NCBI GenBank assembly: GCA_903872565.1
Contig: CAIQLG010000207.1
Span: 1-37,909 of the forward strand
DNA from: an uncultured Lentisphaerota bacterium
GTDB taxonomy: Bacteria > Verrucomicrobiota > Lentisphaeria > Victivallales > GWF2-50-93
Length of the DNA stretch: 37,909 nt
Reading direction: 5' to 3'
The position numbers were made by a program, and so were the translations under genes. The notes below the pieces were generated by a model. The model was not told the DNA's origin. It made no database searches and was given only the letters and a program-made list of their open reading frames with translations. This document shows positions 7,104-14,850 of the stretch, in pieces (the stretch's first letter is position 1; each line of letters begins with the position of its first letter).

Positions 7104-9399
7104 ATTCCTATCTGTCCTACTGGCCCGCATCGCCTTGTGCGCTTTTCCGACCGCAGTTGCGCTTCTTATCGCATTTCCCGGCTGTATCACTTCAAAGGAA
7201 GACGAGAAGAAGGATGAAATCGCCGAGAAGAACATCCCTGAGGTGGAGAAGGAGAACAGATTCTTCAAGAAGGACATGGTAGCCGCGGAAGTCAAGAGCC
7301 AGTCAATGAAGGACGAGGTCGTGTCAATGAGCGAGATTCCAGACGAGGACACAAAGGCGTTCGACGCGGAGAAGGAGAAGACACGCATCGCAGGGAAAGA
7401 GGATAAAAAAACAAATCAGGCCGAGATCCCGTTCTACGAAAGATTCCTTGTGGGAAAGAAAGAGGAGCCCGAGGCTTTTCAGCTCAATCTCGACTCCATA
7501 AACATTCCGGATCTGGCCGCACTTTTCGCTGGCAAGCTCGGATTCAGCTATATACTTGATCACAGGCTGAAGGCGGCTGGTGCCATAAGTGTAGCGATAG
7601 ACACTTCACTTACACAGCGTGAAATGTGGAAGCTCTTTGAACACATCCTCCTGCTTTCCGGCGCATACTGCGCCCCAGGGCAGGCAAACATCGTCAATAT
7701 CTATCCTCTCGAATATATGCCAAAGCAGACAGATTCGATTGGTATCAACACATCCCCTAATGTGGAAGTCAGAATCCTCCAGCTCAAATACACCGCCTCG
7801 AACACGATGATCACAAGCCTCACTCCATTCCTGTCTGACGGGGCCAAGATTCTGGACATCACATCACAGAACAGCATTCTCGTTGTCGAGTCCACTGAAA
7901 ACTTCCCCAAGATAGAGGCTCTTGTGAAAATGCTTGACAAGAAAACCCGCATGGAATGGCCTCAGCTTGTGCTACCCTGCAAAAACATGATGGCCTCGAC
8001 CATGAGGGACGAACTGCTTACCATTATGCCCGTGCTGGGGTTCCCGATCGCCGCAGACAACGCAGCAGCGGAACCGGGAGCCGTCCAGATAACCGCGAAC
8101 GACAGGCTTCAGGTCCTAGTGGCGTCCGCCGCCAACACGGAGGCACTAAATGAGCTAAAAAAGTGGATCAACCTCCTTGACAGGTCGGATATTGGCGAAC
8201 AGGAGAGGGTCTTCGTGTATAAGGTTGTCAACAGTAAAGCGGATGAACTTCTCTCCGCAATATCAGCCATCTTCAACACGCAAGGCTCATCTGTTTCTGC
8301 AAAGTCGGGCTCGTCCCTATCGACATCCGGGTTGTCAACTTCTACTCCAGGCCCACACTCGCTAACCACCATAAATCCGTCCAATCCTCCCAAAAATCAG
8401 CCAAATCAGCCACCGCAACTCGCCGGCAGCCCGGCAAACTCTGCAAACAAAGCTCCTGCTGGAGAAAAGTCCACGAGCATCTTCGATGTTCCCGCTAAAA
8501 TATTCTCGGACACGATCCACAACAGACTGATAATCCGCACGACTCCGAGGACATATGCGATGATAAAAGCGCTTTTGGACAGGGTTGACACGATACCGGC
8601 ACAGGTACTGCTTCAGGTGCTCATTGCCGAGGTTACCCTTGACGAGTCTACACAGTTCGGCCTGGAATTTTCAGGGCTTACGAAATACAAGAACTCAGAC
8701 GCACTCTACGGAACAGACTACGCGAATCTGGTTCCAGGTGGCACCAAAGAATATGGACTAAAATACTGGATACAGAACAGCAAAGATCCCGCAGACAGGT
8801 TCGCCTACGTAAGAGCTGCGGCTGGCGATGGCAACACAAAAGTGCTCTCGAGCCCTCAAATCATCGCAGTCAGCGACACTGAGGCTAAAATTCAAGTTGG
8901 CGATCAGGTGCCCATCATTACCCAGGCCAATACTAACACGGCGTCTTCAACTGCGACTGGAACGGACTTGGTACAGAATTACCAGTATGTAGATACCGGA
9001 ATAATTCTCACGATAAAACCACAGATCACTGAAGGCGGACTCATAGTGTTAGACTTGAGTCAAGAGATATCGGATGCCGTCCCGACTACAAGTTCGGACA
9101 TAAAATCTCCCACAATCCAAAAAAGGAATATGACCACCCGTCTCGCGATCAGAGATGGCGGCACACTCATTGTCGGCGGACTAATATGGGAGAAGAATAC
9201 TATAAGTCAGAACAGTGTCCCTGTCATCGCTAAAATTCCGCTCCTGGCCGCCCTCGCGGGATACAGTGACATACAGAAAAAACGGATCGAACTCCTGGTA
9301 CTGATAACCGGCACGGTAATGACGGAAAAGACCGATCTCGAAGAAATGGCCAAGAGATATGAGTCGTCCATGAAGCTCATGAAGGAAAAGTATAGATGA
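7084..9399 (+). CDS. gspD: Type II secretion system secretin GspD
   Basis: 771 residues. The N-terminus has a signal sequence ending at FPGC (Cys34), which could be a non-canonical lipobox, then a charged linker (35-128), an N0 domain (131-210), N1 (226-286), N2 (292-366), N3 (from 373, broken by a Ser/Pro/Asn-rich insert at 400-462) and the secretin core (505-746) with VLSSPQIIAVSD, VGDQVPIIT, VDTGIILTIKPQI and the closing DGGTLIVGGLI...IPLLAAL segment. GspD forms the outer-membrane channel. The ATG at 7084 is chosen because GGAG precedes it and the hydrophobic leader follows; the frame is open further upstream only because it reads through the gspM repeats. It overlaps gspM by 20 bp and gspE by 4 bp, implying translational coupling. 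There is no separate GspS-binding tail. Confidence 0.96.
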   Translation: MKQKRNRFLSVLLARIALCAFPTAVALLIAFPGCITSKEDEKKDEIAEKNIPEVEKENRFFKKDMVAAEVKSQSMKDEVVSMSEIPDEDTKAFDAEKEKTRIAGKEDKKTNQAEIPFYERFLVGKKEEPEAFQLNLDSINIPDLAALFAGKLGFSYILDHRLKAAGAISVAIDTSLTQREMWKLFEHILLLSGAYCAPGQANIVNIYPLEYMPKQTDSIGINTSPNVEVRILQLKYTASNTMITSLTPFLSDGAKILDITSQNSILVVESTENFPKIEALVKMLDKKTRMEWPQLVLPCKNMMASTMRDELLTIMPVLGFPIAADNAAAEPGAVQITANDRLQVLVASAANTEALNELKKWINLLDRSDIGEQERVFVYKVVNSKADELLSAISAIFNTQGSSVSAKSGSSLSTSGLSTSTPGPHSLTTINPSNPPKNQPNQPPQLAGSPANSANKAPAGEKSTSIFDVPAKIFSDTIHNRLIIRTTPRTYAMIKALLDRVDTIPAQVLLQVLIAEVTLDESTQFGLEFSGLTKYKNSDALYGTDYANLVPGGTKEYGLKYWIQNSKDPADRFAYVRAAAGDGNTKVLSSPQIIAVSDTEAKIQVGDQVPIITQANTNTASSTATGTDLVQNYQYVDTGIILTIKPQITEGGLIVLDLSQEISDAVPTTSSDIKSPTIQKRNMTTRLAIRDGGTLIVGGLIWEKNTISQNSVPVIAKIPLLAALAGYSDIQKKRIELLVLITGTVMTEKTDLEEMAKRYESSMKLMKEKYR

Positions 9400-11036
9400 T
9401 TGATCTTAAGAAAGGAACTGAAATAAGCATCGGAGAGGAGGAGCTCCGAAAAATAAGCGATGGGATAATCTTGTTTTTCCCGTCGTATGTGGAATTTCTG
9501 GAGGCACGGCCCAACAGGAAATATCTTGACTGGGACCTCTGTAGCAGCGGGAAACTCTCTGAAAAGGATCTCCTCTCGAGCTATGCCAAGGCAACAGGAC
9601 TTCTCATTGTCGAGGAAGAGGATCTCACAAGCTCCGAAAAATATCCGGGGCTGCCTCAGGAATTCCTGAACAACTGGAACTGCTTTCCATACAGATGGGA
9701 TGATGGAAAGATAGAAATCGCAATCTCCGATCCCTACTGCATAAACGAACTCGCATATTATTTCAAGAAGCTCCTCGGCAAGGATGCATATTTCACTCTC
9801 GCGCGCAGAAGCCATCTCGAACGGCTGATCCATGGACTGTACTCCGCCGAGGCACAGGAGAACAAGGACGATTTCGCGCTCACAGGCGACCTTGAGAACG
9901 AGGAGACACTCAGGTCTCTCGCCAGCGAGGCCAGGATCGTCCGCCTCGTCAACGAAATGTTTTCGAGAGCCGCTGAGATGGACGCCAGCGACATCCACGT
10001 CGAGCCGGACGAGAAGAAACTCGCAATAAGATTCAGGATAGATGGGATACTCCAGGAAATAATGACGCCTCCCCTCTCGCTGTATCCCGCCATAGCATCA
10101 AGAATAAAACTTGTAGGTAACCTCAATATTGCAGAGAGGCGACTTCCCCAGGACGGCAGGACGGATCTCCAGCTCGGGAAAAGCATCATGGATGTCCGAA
10201 TAAGCACAATGCCAAGCATGAATGGAGAAAGCATCGTCCTGCGAATTCTCAGGAAAGACACCGTCCAATTCAGTCTCCAGAGCATCGGAATGGGTGCTGG
10301 CATGATAGAGCAATTCCAGAAACTAATTGAACTCCCCTACGGCATAATCCTCGTAGTCGGGCCCACAGGAAGTGGAAAATCAACAACTCTCTACAGCGTA
10401 CTCACACAGCTGAACTTGCCAGACAGAAAGATAATAACCATCGAGGATCCTGTAGAATACCGCACAGAGGGAATCACACAGATACAGGTGAACTCCAAGA
10501 TTGGCCTCGACTTCGCAAACGGCCTGAGGCACATAGTGCGCCAGGACCCGGACATAATACTCGTCGGAGAAATAAGGGATAAAGATACTGCGGAAATCGC
10601 AATTCATGCGTCGCTCACAGGCCATCTGGTTTTCAGCACACTGCACACCAACGATGCCCCCGGAGCTGTCAGCCGCCTTCTCGACATGGGAGTCGAATCC
10701 TTCCTGATAGCGTCCTCTCTTTCCGGAGTCCTCTCACAAAGGCTTGTGCGCAAGATATGCAAAGTCTGCAACGGGCAGTGTATGACCGACAACACGATTA
10801 AATGTAAGAATTGCAACGGATCAGGATACAAGGGACGAGTCGGGATCTTCGAATTGATGATCGTGAACGAGGAAATCAGGGATCTTATCACCAGGCGGTC
10901 CGACAGTGTCACAATTGCAAATGTCGCCGTGAAAAACGGGATGAAACCACTCATCGAAGACGGCATGCTGAAAATAGAGCAGGGCATAACCACGAAGGAG
11001 GAGGTGCTCAGCACCGCGATGACAGTACTGGGCTAG
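9396..11036 (+). CDS. gspE: Type II secretion ATPase GspE
   Basis: 546 residues. The N-terminal part (1-150) is the GspL-binding region; the ATPase follows with an Asp box DASDIHVEP (196-204), Walker A GPTGSGKST (322-330), Walker B region DPDIILVGEIRD (384-395) and His box TLHTND (415-420). A zinc-type double CxxC (455/458 and 470/473) is present, but the spacer between the pairs is only 11 residues, against roughly 30 in proteobacterial GspE, and an extra Cys lies inside it. The enzyme powers pseudopilus assembly from the cytoplasmic face. AAGGAA precedes an ATG that overlaps the gspD stop (ATGA). PilB/GspE ambiguity is settled by the surrounding gspD, F and K. Confidence 0.96.
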   Translation: MIDLKKGTEISIGEEELRKISDGIILFFPSYVEFLEARPNRKYLDWDLCSSGKLSEKDLLSSYAKATGLLIVEEEDLTSSEKYPGLPQEFLNNWNCFPYRWDDGKIEIAISDPYCINELAYYFKKLLGKDAYFTLARRSHLERLIHGLYSAEAQENKDDFALTGDLENEETLRSLASEARIVRLVNEMFSRAAEMDASDIHVEPDEKKLAIRFRIDGILQEIMTPPLSLYPAIASRIKLVGNLNIAERRLPQDGRTDLQLGKSIMDVRISTMPSMNGESIVLRILRKDTVQFSLQSIGMGAGMIEQFQKLIELPYGIILVVGPTGSGKSTTLYSVLTQLNLPDRKIITIEDPVEYRTEGITQIQVNSKIGLDFANGLRHIVRQDPDIILVGEIRDKDTAEIAIHASLTGHLVFSTLHTNDAPGAVSRLLDMGVESFLIASSLSGVLSQRLVRKICKVCNGQCMTDNTIKCKNCNGSGYKGRVGIFELMIVNEEIRDLITRRSDSVTIANVAVKNGMKPLIEDGMLKIEQGITTKEEVLSTAMTVLG

Positions 11037-11117
11037 GGCGGGAGAGGCACCCGCAACCAATAACTCTATCGTAATAGGAAATTGTATTTTGGCGGGATGG
11101 TTGAATGGTTGGAAATT

Positions 11118-11171
11118 TGTAGCCACGGCCATGTTGGCCGTACAGTCGCCTCTAACATAGAGGCGGCTACA
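11118..11171 (+). repeat. Double-hairpin element in the gspE-gspF gap
   Basis: Outer arms TGTAGCC (11118-11124) and GGCTACA (11165-11171) enclose hairpin 1, ACGGCCA-TGT-TGGCCGT (11125-11141), and hairpin 2, CGCCTCTA-ACA-TAGAGGCG (11147-11165; its last G is shared with the outer arm). As single-stranded nucleic acid this folds as a three-way junction. A further hairpin, CCGGC-GTA-GCCGG, flanked by TTAG/CTAA, follows at about 11173-11195. The 212-bp gap holds no gene. Confidence 0.85.
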
Positions 11172-11248
11172 TTAGCCCCGGCGTAGCCGGCTAAGTTCAT
11201 GCTAAGGAATTTCAAATGTGGTTAAAACATAGATAAAAAGAAATAGAT

Positions 11249-12454
11249 ATGGCGAATTTCAAATACAAGGCGGCTGGTTCCGACGGTAAGACTACCGAAA
11301 TAGTTATAGATGCCGACTCGAAGCAGGAATCTCTCAACAAACTCAGGGTAAAGGGACTTGTGCCGATAAAATTCATCGGCGCCGACGAAATCGCAGAATC
11401 CGGTGGCCCCGGAGGAGAATTCTGGAGAAGAAAAGAACTCGACCCCGTGGATTTCACAAACCGCCTCGTCCCGCTTCTCCGTGCGCATATCCCTCTTGAA
11501 AGATCACTTGCCATAATCGCGGACGGGATAGATGATCCAAAGGGAAAAAATGTTGTAGTCGAGATAAGACGCGGCCTTCATGAAGGCAAGAAATTTTCAG
11601 TCCTGTTGAGAAACAGGCCGAATATTTTCCCGACAATGTACTCCAACATGGTCGAGGCGGGCGAAGAGACCGGCTCTCTCATGCAGGTCATGCAGGAGCT
11701 CCAGGGCTTCCTCAACAGCAGCAAGGAGCTCAAGGAGTACCTCATAACAAGCTCCATATATCCTGCGTTCGTACTTACAGTTACAGGTGGTGTCCTGGTA
11801 CTTCTCTTTACAGTCCTTATCCCCAGATTCTCGAAAATATTTGCGGATTCCGGAAAGACACTCCCTCTCCCGACCAAGATAATGCTTGCAATAGGCAACG
11901 CCGTCACCAACTTCTGGTGGCTCTGGATAATCCTGTTCGGTCTTTTCATCTATGTGATATACTGTATCGTAAAAGGAGGAAGAGCAAAGGAATGGTGGGA
12001 TGAGTTCAAACTTAAAATACCCGTGCTCGGCTCGCTCTTCCATCTCATAGAAATGAACCGCTTCATCAGGACGCTCGCAGTCCTTATCCAGCACCACGTG
12101 CATCTGCTCGACACTGTCAGAATATCCGAAAAAGTTATAACAAACACATTCATAGTGAAGACTCTTTCAGGCGTGGCCGCCGAGCTCAGGGGCGGAGCAA
12201 AGCTTTCCACCGCGCTCGGCAAAAGTCCTTTTTTCCCGAAGACCGCCGCGAGAATGCTCAGCATCGGAGAGGAGACTGGCAACATGGGAGAAATGCTCGA
12301 ACAAGTCGCCGACATCTACGAGGAGAACATTAAAAACAAGATAAAAAAACTGCTGGCGCTCTTCGAACCTGTAGTCATTCTCTTACTGGCATTCATCGTC
12401 CTGAGCGTCGTGCTTTCAATTTTTATGGCTCTGATGAAAATGAACGAAATTTGA
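11249..12454 (+). CDS. gspF: Type II secretion inner-membrane protein GspF
   Basis: 401 residues, the usual GspF length. An N-terminal segment (MANFKYKAAGSDGKT) typical of the family leads into two T2SSF cytoplasmic domains: the first with LVPLLRAHIPLERSLAII and MVEAGEETGSLMQVM, the second with IRTLAVLIQHHVHLLDTVRI and MLSIGEETGNMGEML. Three transmembrane helices lie at about 170-195 (TGGVLVLLFTVLIP), 220-245 (WWLWIILFGLFIYVIYCIV) and 372-395 (VVILLLAFIVLSVVLSIFM). GspF is the polytopic platform protein of the T2SS. It is separated from gspE by 212 bp containing a double-hairpin element, unlike the overlapping genes before it. Its Shine-Dalgarno is weak (AAAGAAAT). Confidence 0.96.
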   Translation: MANFKYKAAGSDGKTTEIVIDADSKQESLNKLRVKGLVPIKFIGADEIAESGGPGGEFWRRKELDPVDFTNRLVPLLRAHIPLERSLAIIADGIDDPKGKNVVVEIRRGLHEGKKFSVLLRNRPNIFPTMYSNMVEAGEETGSLMQVMQELQGFLNSSKELKEYLITSSIYPAFVLTVTGGVLVLLFTVLIPRFSKIFADSGKTLPLPTKIMLAIGNAVTNFWWLWIILFGLFIYVIYCIVKGGRAKEWWDEFKLKIPVLGSLFHLIEMNRFIRTLAVLIQHHVHLLDTVRISEKVITNTFIVKTLSGVAAELRGGAKLSTALGKSPFFPKTAARMLSIGEETGNMGEMLEQVADIYEENIKNKIKKLLALFEPVVILLLAFIVLSVVLSIFMALMKMNEI

Positions 12455-12509
12455 CAATGGAACAAAAGCTCAAGAAAATTTGTCGAAAACTAACGAACAC
12501 GGAACTTGG

Positions 12510-12568
12510 TGGAGGTACACGCTCCGTCGTGGCCGTATATGGCGGACGCGACGAAGCGAGTCCCTCCA
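12510..12568 (+). repeat. Double-hairpin element in the gspF-gspG gap
   Basis: Outer arms TGGAGG (12510-12515) and CCTCCA (12563-12568). Inner hairpins are CACG-CTCCGT-CGTG (12518-12531) and an imperfect one bounded by GGAC and GTCC (about 12543-12563). The words CGCTCCGTCG and GGACGCG tie it to the element at 16045-16102. The 185-bp gap holds no gene; a TGACACATT word at 12592-12600 recurs at about 16113, also just after the other element. Confidence 0.7.
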
Positions 12569-12639
12569 TGAACACCAATTGCCAATAAAGACTGACACAT
12601 TACAAAACAATATAACATTTTGGGAAAAGGAGAAAAAAG

Positions 12640-13080
12640 ATGAGAAAAGACGAGAAGAGACGGAGAAAAATCAGACATTATGGTTTCAGTCTTATAGAAA
12701 TGACCGTTGTCATTGCGATTATTGGCTTGCTCGCAACCGTTGGAGCCGGGGTCGCATATAACCGTCTGGAAAAGGCGAGACAGGAAACGGCAAGAAGCAG
12801 TATACAACTCTTCGAACAGGCAATCCTTTCATTCCAGATTGACACGGGCAGGCTACCAAAATCCCTGGATGAACTGTTGAAAAATCCCGGCGACAAGAAG
12901 TGGACAGGTCCATATCTCAGCAAGTGCGAAGAAGTACCCAAGGACCCCTGGCAGGGCGAATACATATATATCGTCCCAGGAACACACGGTGATTTCGATA
13001 TAATTTCATACGGGAAGGACAAACTTCAGGGAGGCGAGGGTTTCAATGCCGACATTGGCAACTGGATCGAAAAACAATAA
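12640..13080 (+). CDS. gspG: Major pseudopilin GspG
   Basis: 146 residues. A basic leader ends in Gly before FSLIEMTVVIAIIGLLATVGAG, with Glu at +5 of the mature protein, the classic type IV prepilin-like signal. The body has the GspG hallmarks: LFEQAILSFQIDTGRLPKSL, a GPYLSK motif, PKDPWQGEYIY and a C-terminal DIISYGKD region that in GspG binds calcium. It builds the shaft of the pseudopilus. GGAG precedes the ATG. The stop TAA and the gspH ATG share one base (TAATG), implying coupled translation. Confidence 0.96.
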   Translation: MRKDEKRRRKIRHYGFSLIEMTVVIAIIGLLATVGAGVAYNRLEKARQETARSSIQLFEQAILSFQIDTGRLPKSLDELLKNPGDKKWTGPYLSKCEEVPKDPWQGEYIYIVPGTHGDFDIISYGKDKLQGGEGFNADIGNWIEKQ

Positions 13081-13619
13081 TGTGCCATATCCCCATTTCC
13101 GAGACGATCAAACCCAAAATGAGTCCTGCGGAAGTGAAATCTTCTTTCACCCTGATGGAACTCACGGTGGTTATTGCCATAATGGCGATCATAGGGACAG
13201 TGGCACTCACCGCTTTCGGGAAAAAACCAACTTTTGTAGTCATTGATGATGCCGCAAATAACATTGAGGCCGTCCTACTACAGGGTTCCATAGAATCCCT
13301 CGCCCAGGGAAAACTCGTTTCAGTGACATATTCCCCAAAAAATAAACTCATTTCAGTGCAGAACAGTTCCGCAGAGGCGGACAGTTCTTCCATGGAGGAA
13401 AAGGCCGCCTCTAAATATTCCTCGTACAAACTACCGGAAGAAGAAGACTTCGAAGTTGAGTTCAGCTCCAGCCTGAAAGACGATCCCTGTTTCAATTTTT
13501 TCCCCGATGGAACGGCGAACGGGCCCGAGCTCGTGATAAAATACAAGGGACATGTTTACAGCCTTTACGTTTCACCTCTGACAGGAATGGTGATAAAAAA
13601 TTACACCGCGGAAGAGTGA
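13080..13619 (+). CDS. gspH: Minor pseudopilin GspH-like
   Basis: 179 residues. The prepilin signal is SFTLMELTVVIAIMAIIGTVAL with Glu at +5, but the residue before the expected cleavage is Ser, not Gly. The leader from the chosen ATG is 22 residues; another ATG 13 codons later would give a short one. The body (VIDDAANNIEAVLLQG, VSVTYSPKNKLISV, a Ser/Glu-rich loop, NFFPDGTANGPELVI) matches the loose GspH pattern of a strand-rich minor pseudopilin ending in a beta-sheet. Position between gspG and gspI supports the name. No strong Shine-Dalgarno; it is coupled to gspG. The stop TGA abuts an ATG at 13620. Confidence 0.82.
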   Translation: MCHIPISETIKPKMSPAEVKSSFTLMELTVVIAIMAIIGTVALTAFGKKPTFVVIDDAANNIEAVLLQGSIESLAQGKLVSVTYSPKNKLISVQNSSAEADSSSMEEKAASKYSSYKLPEEEDFEVEFSSSLKDDPCFNFFPDGTANGPELVIKYKGHVYSLYVSPLTGMVIKNYTAEE

Positions 13620-13670
13620 ATGAATAAATTTTTTAAATATTGGCATGCATTTGCTTGGGCGCAAACAGGA

Positions 13671-13722
13671 TGTAGCCGCCCCCGTGCCGGGGGCGTTCAC
13701 GGCCGACACGGCCGTGGCTACA
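13671..13722 (+). repeat. Double-hairpin element between gspH and the gspI prepilin signal
   Basis: Outer arms TGTAGCC (13671-13677) and GGCTACA (13716-13722) enclose GCCCCC-GTGCC-GGGGGC (13678-13694), a GTTC spacer and ACGGCCG-ACA-CGGCCGT (13699-13715). It is the inverted counterpart of the 11118-11171 element: same outer arms and same ACGGCC hairpin, but the partner hairpin has an unrelated, fully paired sequence. The element is 52 bp and reads through in frame with gspI. Confidence 0.9.
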
Positions 13723-13739
13723 ATTTACAAAGCCACAAT

Positions 13740-14141
13740 ATGTGTCGATTCCGTAAATATTTCACCCTCATCGAGGTTGTAGTTGCGCTTGCAATTCTCA
13801 CGGCGGGACTCGTAGGGGCGCTCGCACTTACCGGTTCATCAATGAAAAAGCTAGACAAGGCGGCAAAGCGCTGGGAACATCAGCATCTGCTCGCACAGGC
13901 CGCCGAATTTCTCATCTTGAAGGGGTTCGCAGATAGCTCAATCCCGGACGAGTTCTTTCCTAACAACAAATACAAAGTAAATGTCGAGGTGAAGGATCCA
14001 GAGGGGCTCCCTTCGAACATGGAGATGGAAGACAGCAAATGGCAGTTGAAAACTGTCGTACTGAAACTTTTCGACGACTCCGGAACAGAAGTGGATTCGC
14101 TTGAATTCGACAGGGTAATATATAATGAAACAGAAAAGTAA
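13740..14141 (+). CDS. gspI: Minor pseudopilin GspI
   Basis: 133 residues from the ATG at 13740. The prepilin signal FTLIEVVVALAILTAGLVGALA carries Glu at +5; the residue before it is Tyr, not Gly. The region KRWEHQHLLAQAAEFLI fits GspI, which together with J and K forms the pseudopilus tip. The start is ambiguous. The ATG at 13740 gives a normal seven-residue leader but has no Shine-Dalgarno. The frame is also open from an ATG at 13620, which abuts the gspH stop and follows GGAAGAG, an excellent site; that start would add 40 residues encoded by the double-hairpin element. The gene overlaps gspJ by 17 bp. Confidence 0.85.
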   Translation: MCRFRKYFTLIEVVVALAILTAGLVGALALTGSSMKKLDKAAKRWEHQHLLAQAAEFLILKGFADSSIPDEFFPNNKYKVNVEVKDPEGLPSNMEMEDSKWQLKTVVLKLFDDSGTEVDSLEFDRVIYNETEK

Positions 14142-14820
14142 TACAAGAAAATACTTCACACTCCTGGAACTGGTTCTGGCAACTGCTATTTTCGCAGTCC
14201 TGATGGTCACGTGCGGGCTTGGTCTGCTTGCAATCCAGCAGAGCTGGAAAAAAATCCACTTTCATTCCGACAGGCTGAAGAGCATACTGGCAATAGACCG
14301 CGTCGTCGAACTCTCGTTCAGAAACATCGTTCCTTTCACCTGGCCGACAAAGGACACGAAAACTGAAAACTCGATCTTCGTAGGCGATTCCGACAAAATT
14401 CTTTTCGGAACCATGCACCGCATAAACAAGGGAGACTCGAACGCGCTCCGGTTCATAAGATTATACGCTCAGGATGGAAAACTCGTCGCGGAATACCGCA
14501 ACACTCCAATCACAAAAGATAACAAGGAGGATGCGGGAATCCAGACGGAGATCCTGGCAACAGGAATATCCGCAGTCTCATTCCTATATCTCTCATATGA
14601 CGAGTCCAATGCCCTCGCATGGATCGAGGACTGGGACGAGGAAAAAAATAAATTGAACAAGGTACTCCTTCCGGTGGGAGTGCAGATGACTGTCCAATGG
14701 GAGAACGGTGACAGCCATTCCTGGCTGAGAAGAACGGCCGGCTCAGGCAAAACCCAGTCGCTCGGCATAAGGAAAACAATCCTTCCGCCGGCACCAAATG
14801 CGCCGCCGACATTGCCTTGA
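14125..14820 (+). CDS. gspJ: Minor pseudopilin GspJ
   Basis: 231 residues, near the usual GspJ length. A short basic leader ends in Tyr before FTLLELVLATAIFAVLMVTCGL, with Glu at +5. The body contains SWKKIHFHSDRLKSILAIDRVVELSFRN and FLYLSYDESNALAWIEDWDEE, a reasonable match to the GspJ pattern in which a YD or YxxxxxxW segment precedes a weakly conserved beta-domain; the tail is Pro-rich. GspJ forms the tip complex with GspI and GspK. It starts inside the last codons of gspI with an AGGG-type ribosome binding site, so I and J are coupled. Confidence 0.88.
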   Translation: MKQKSNTRKYFTLLELVLATAIFAVLMVTCGLGLLAIQQSWKKIHFHSDRLKSILAIDRVVELSFRNIVPFTWPTKDTKTENSIFVGDSDKILFGTMHRINKGDSNALRFIRLYAQDGKLVAEYRNTPITKDNKEDAGIQTEILATGISAVSFLYLSYDESNALAWIEDWDEEKNKLNKVLLPVGVQMTVQWENGDSHSWLRRTAGSGKTQSLGIRKTILPPAPNAPPTLP

Positions 14821-14850
14821 TAAATATAAGTGAAAGCAGTATAGACAACC

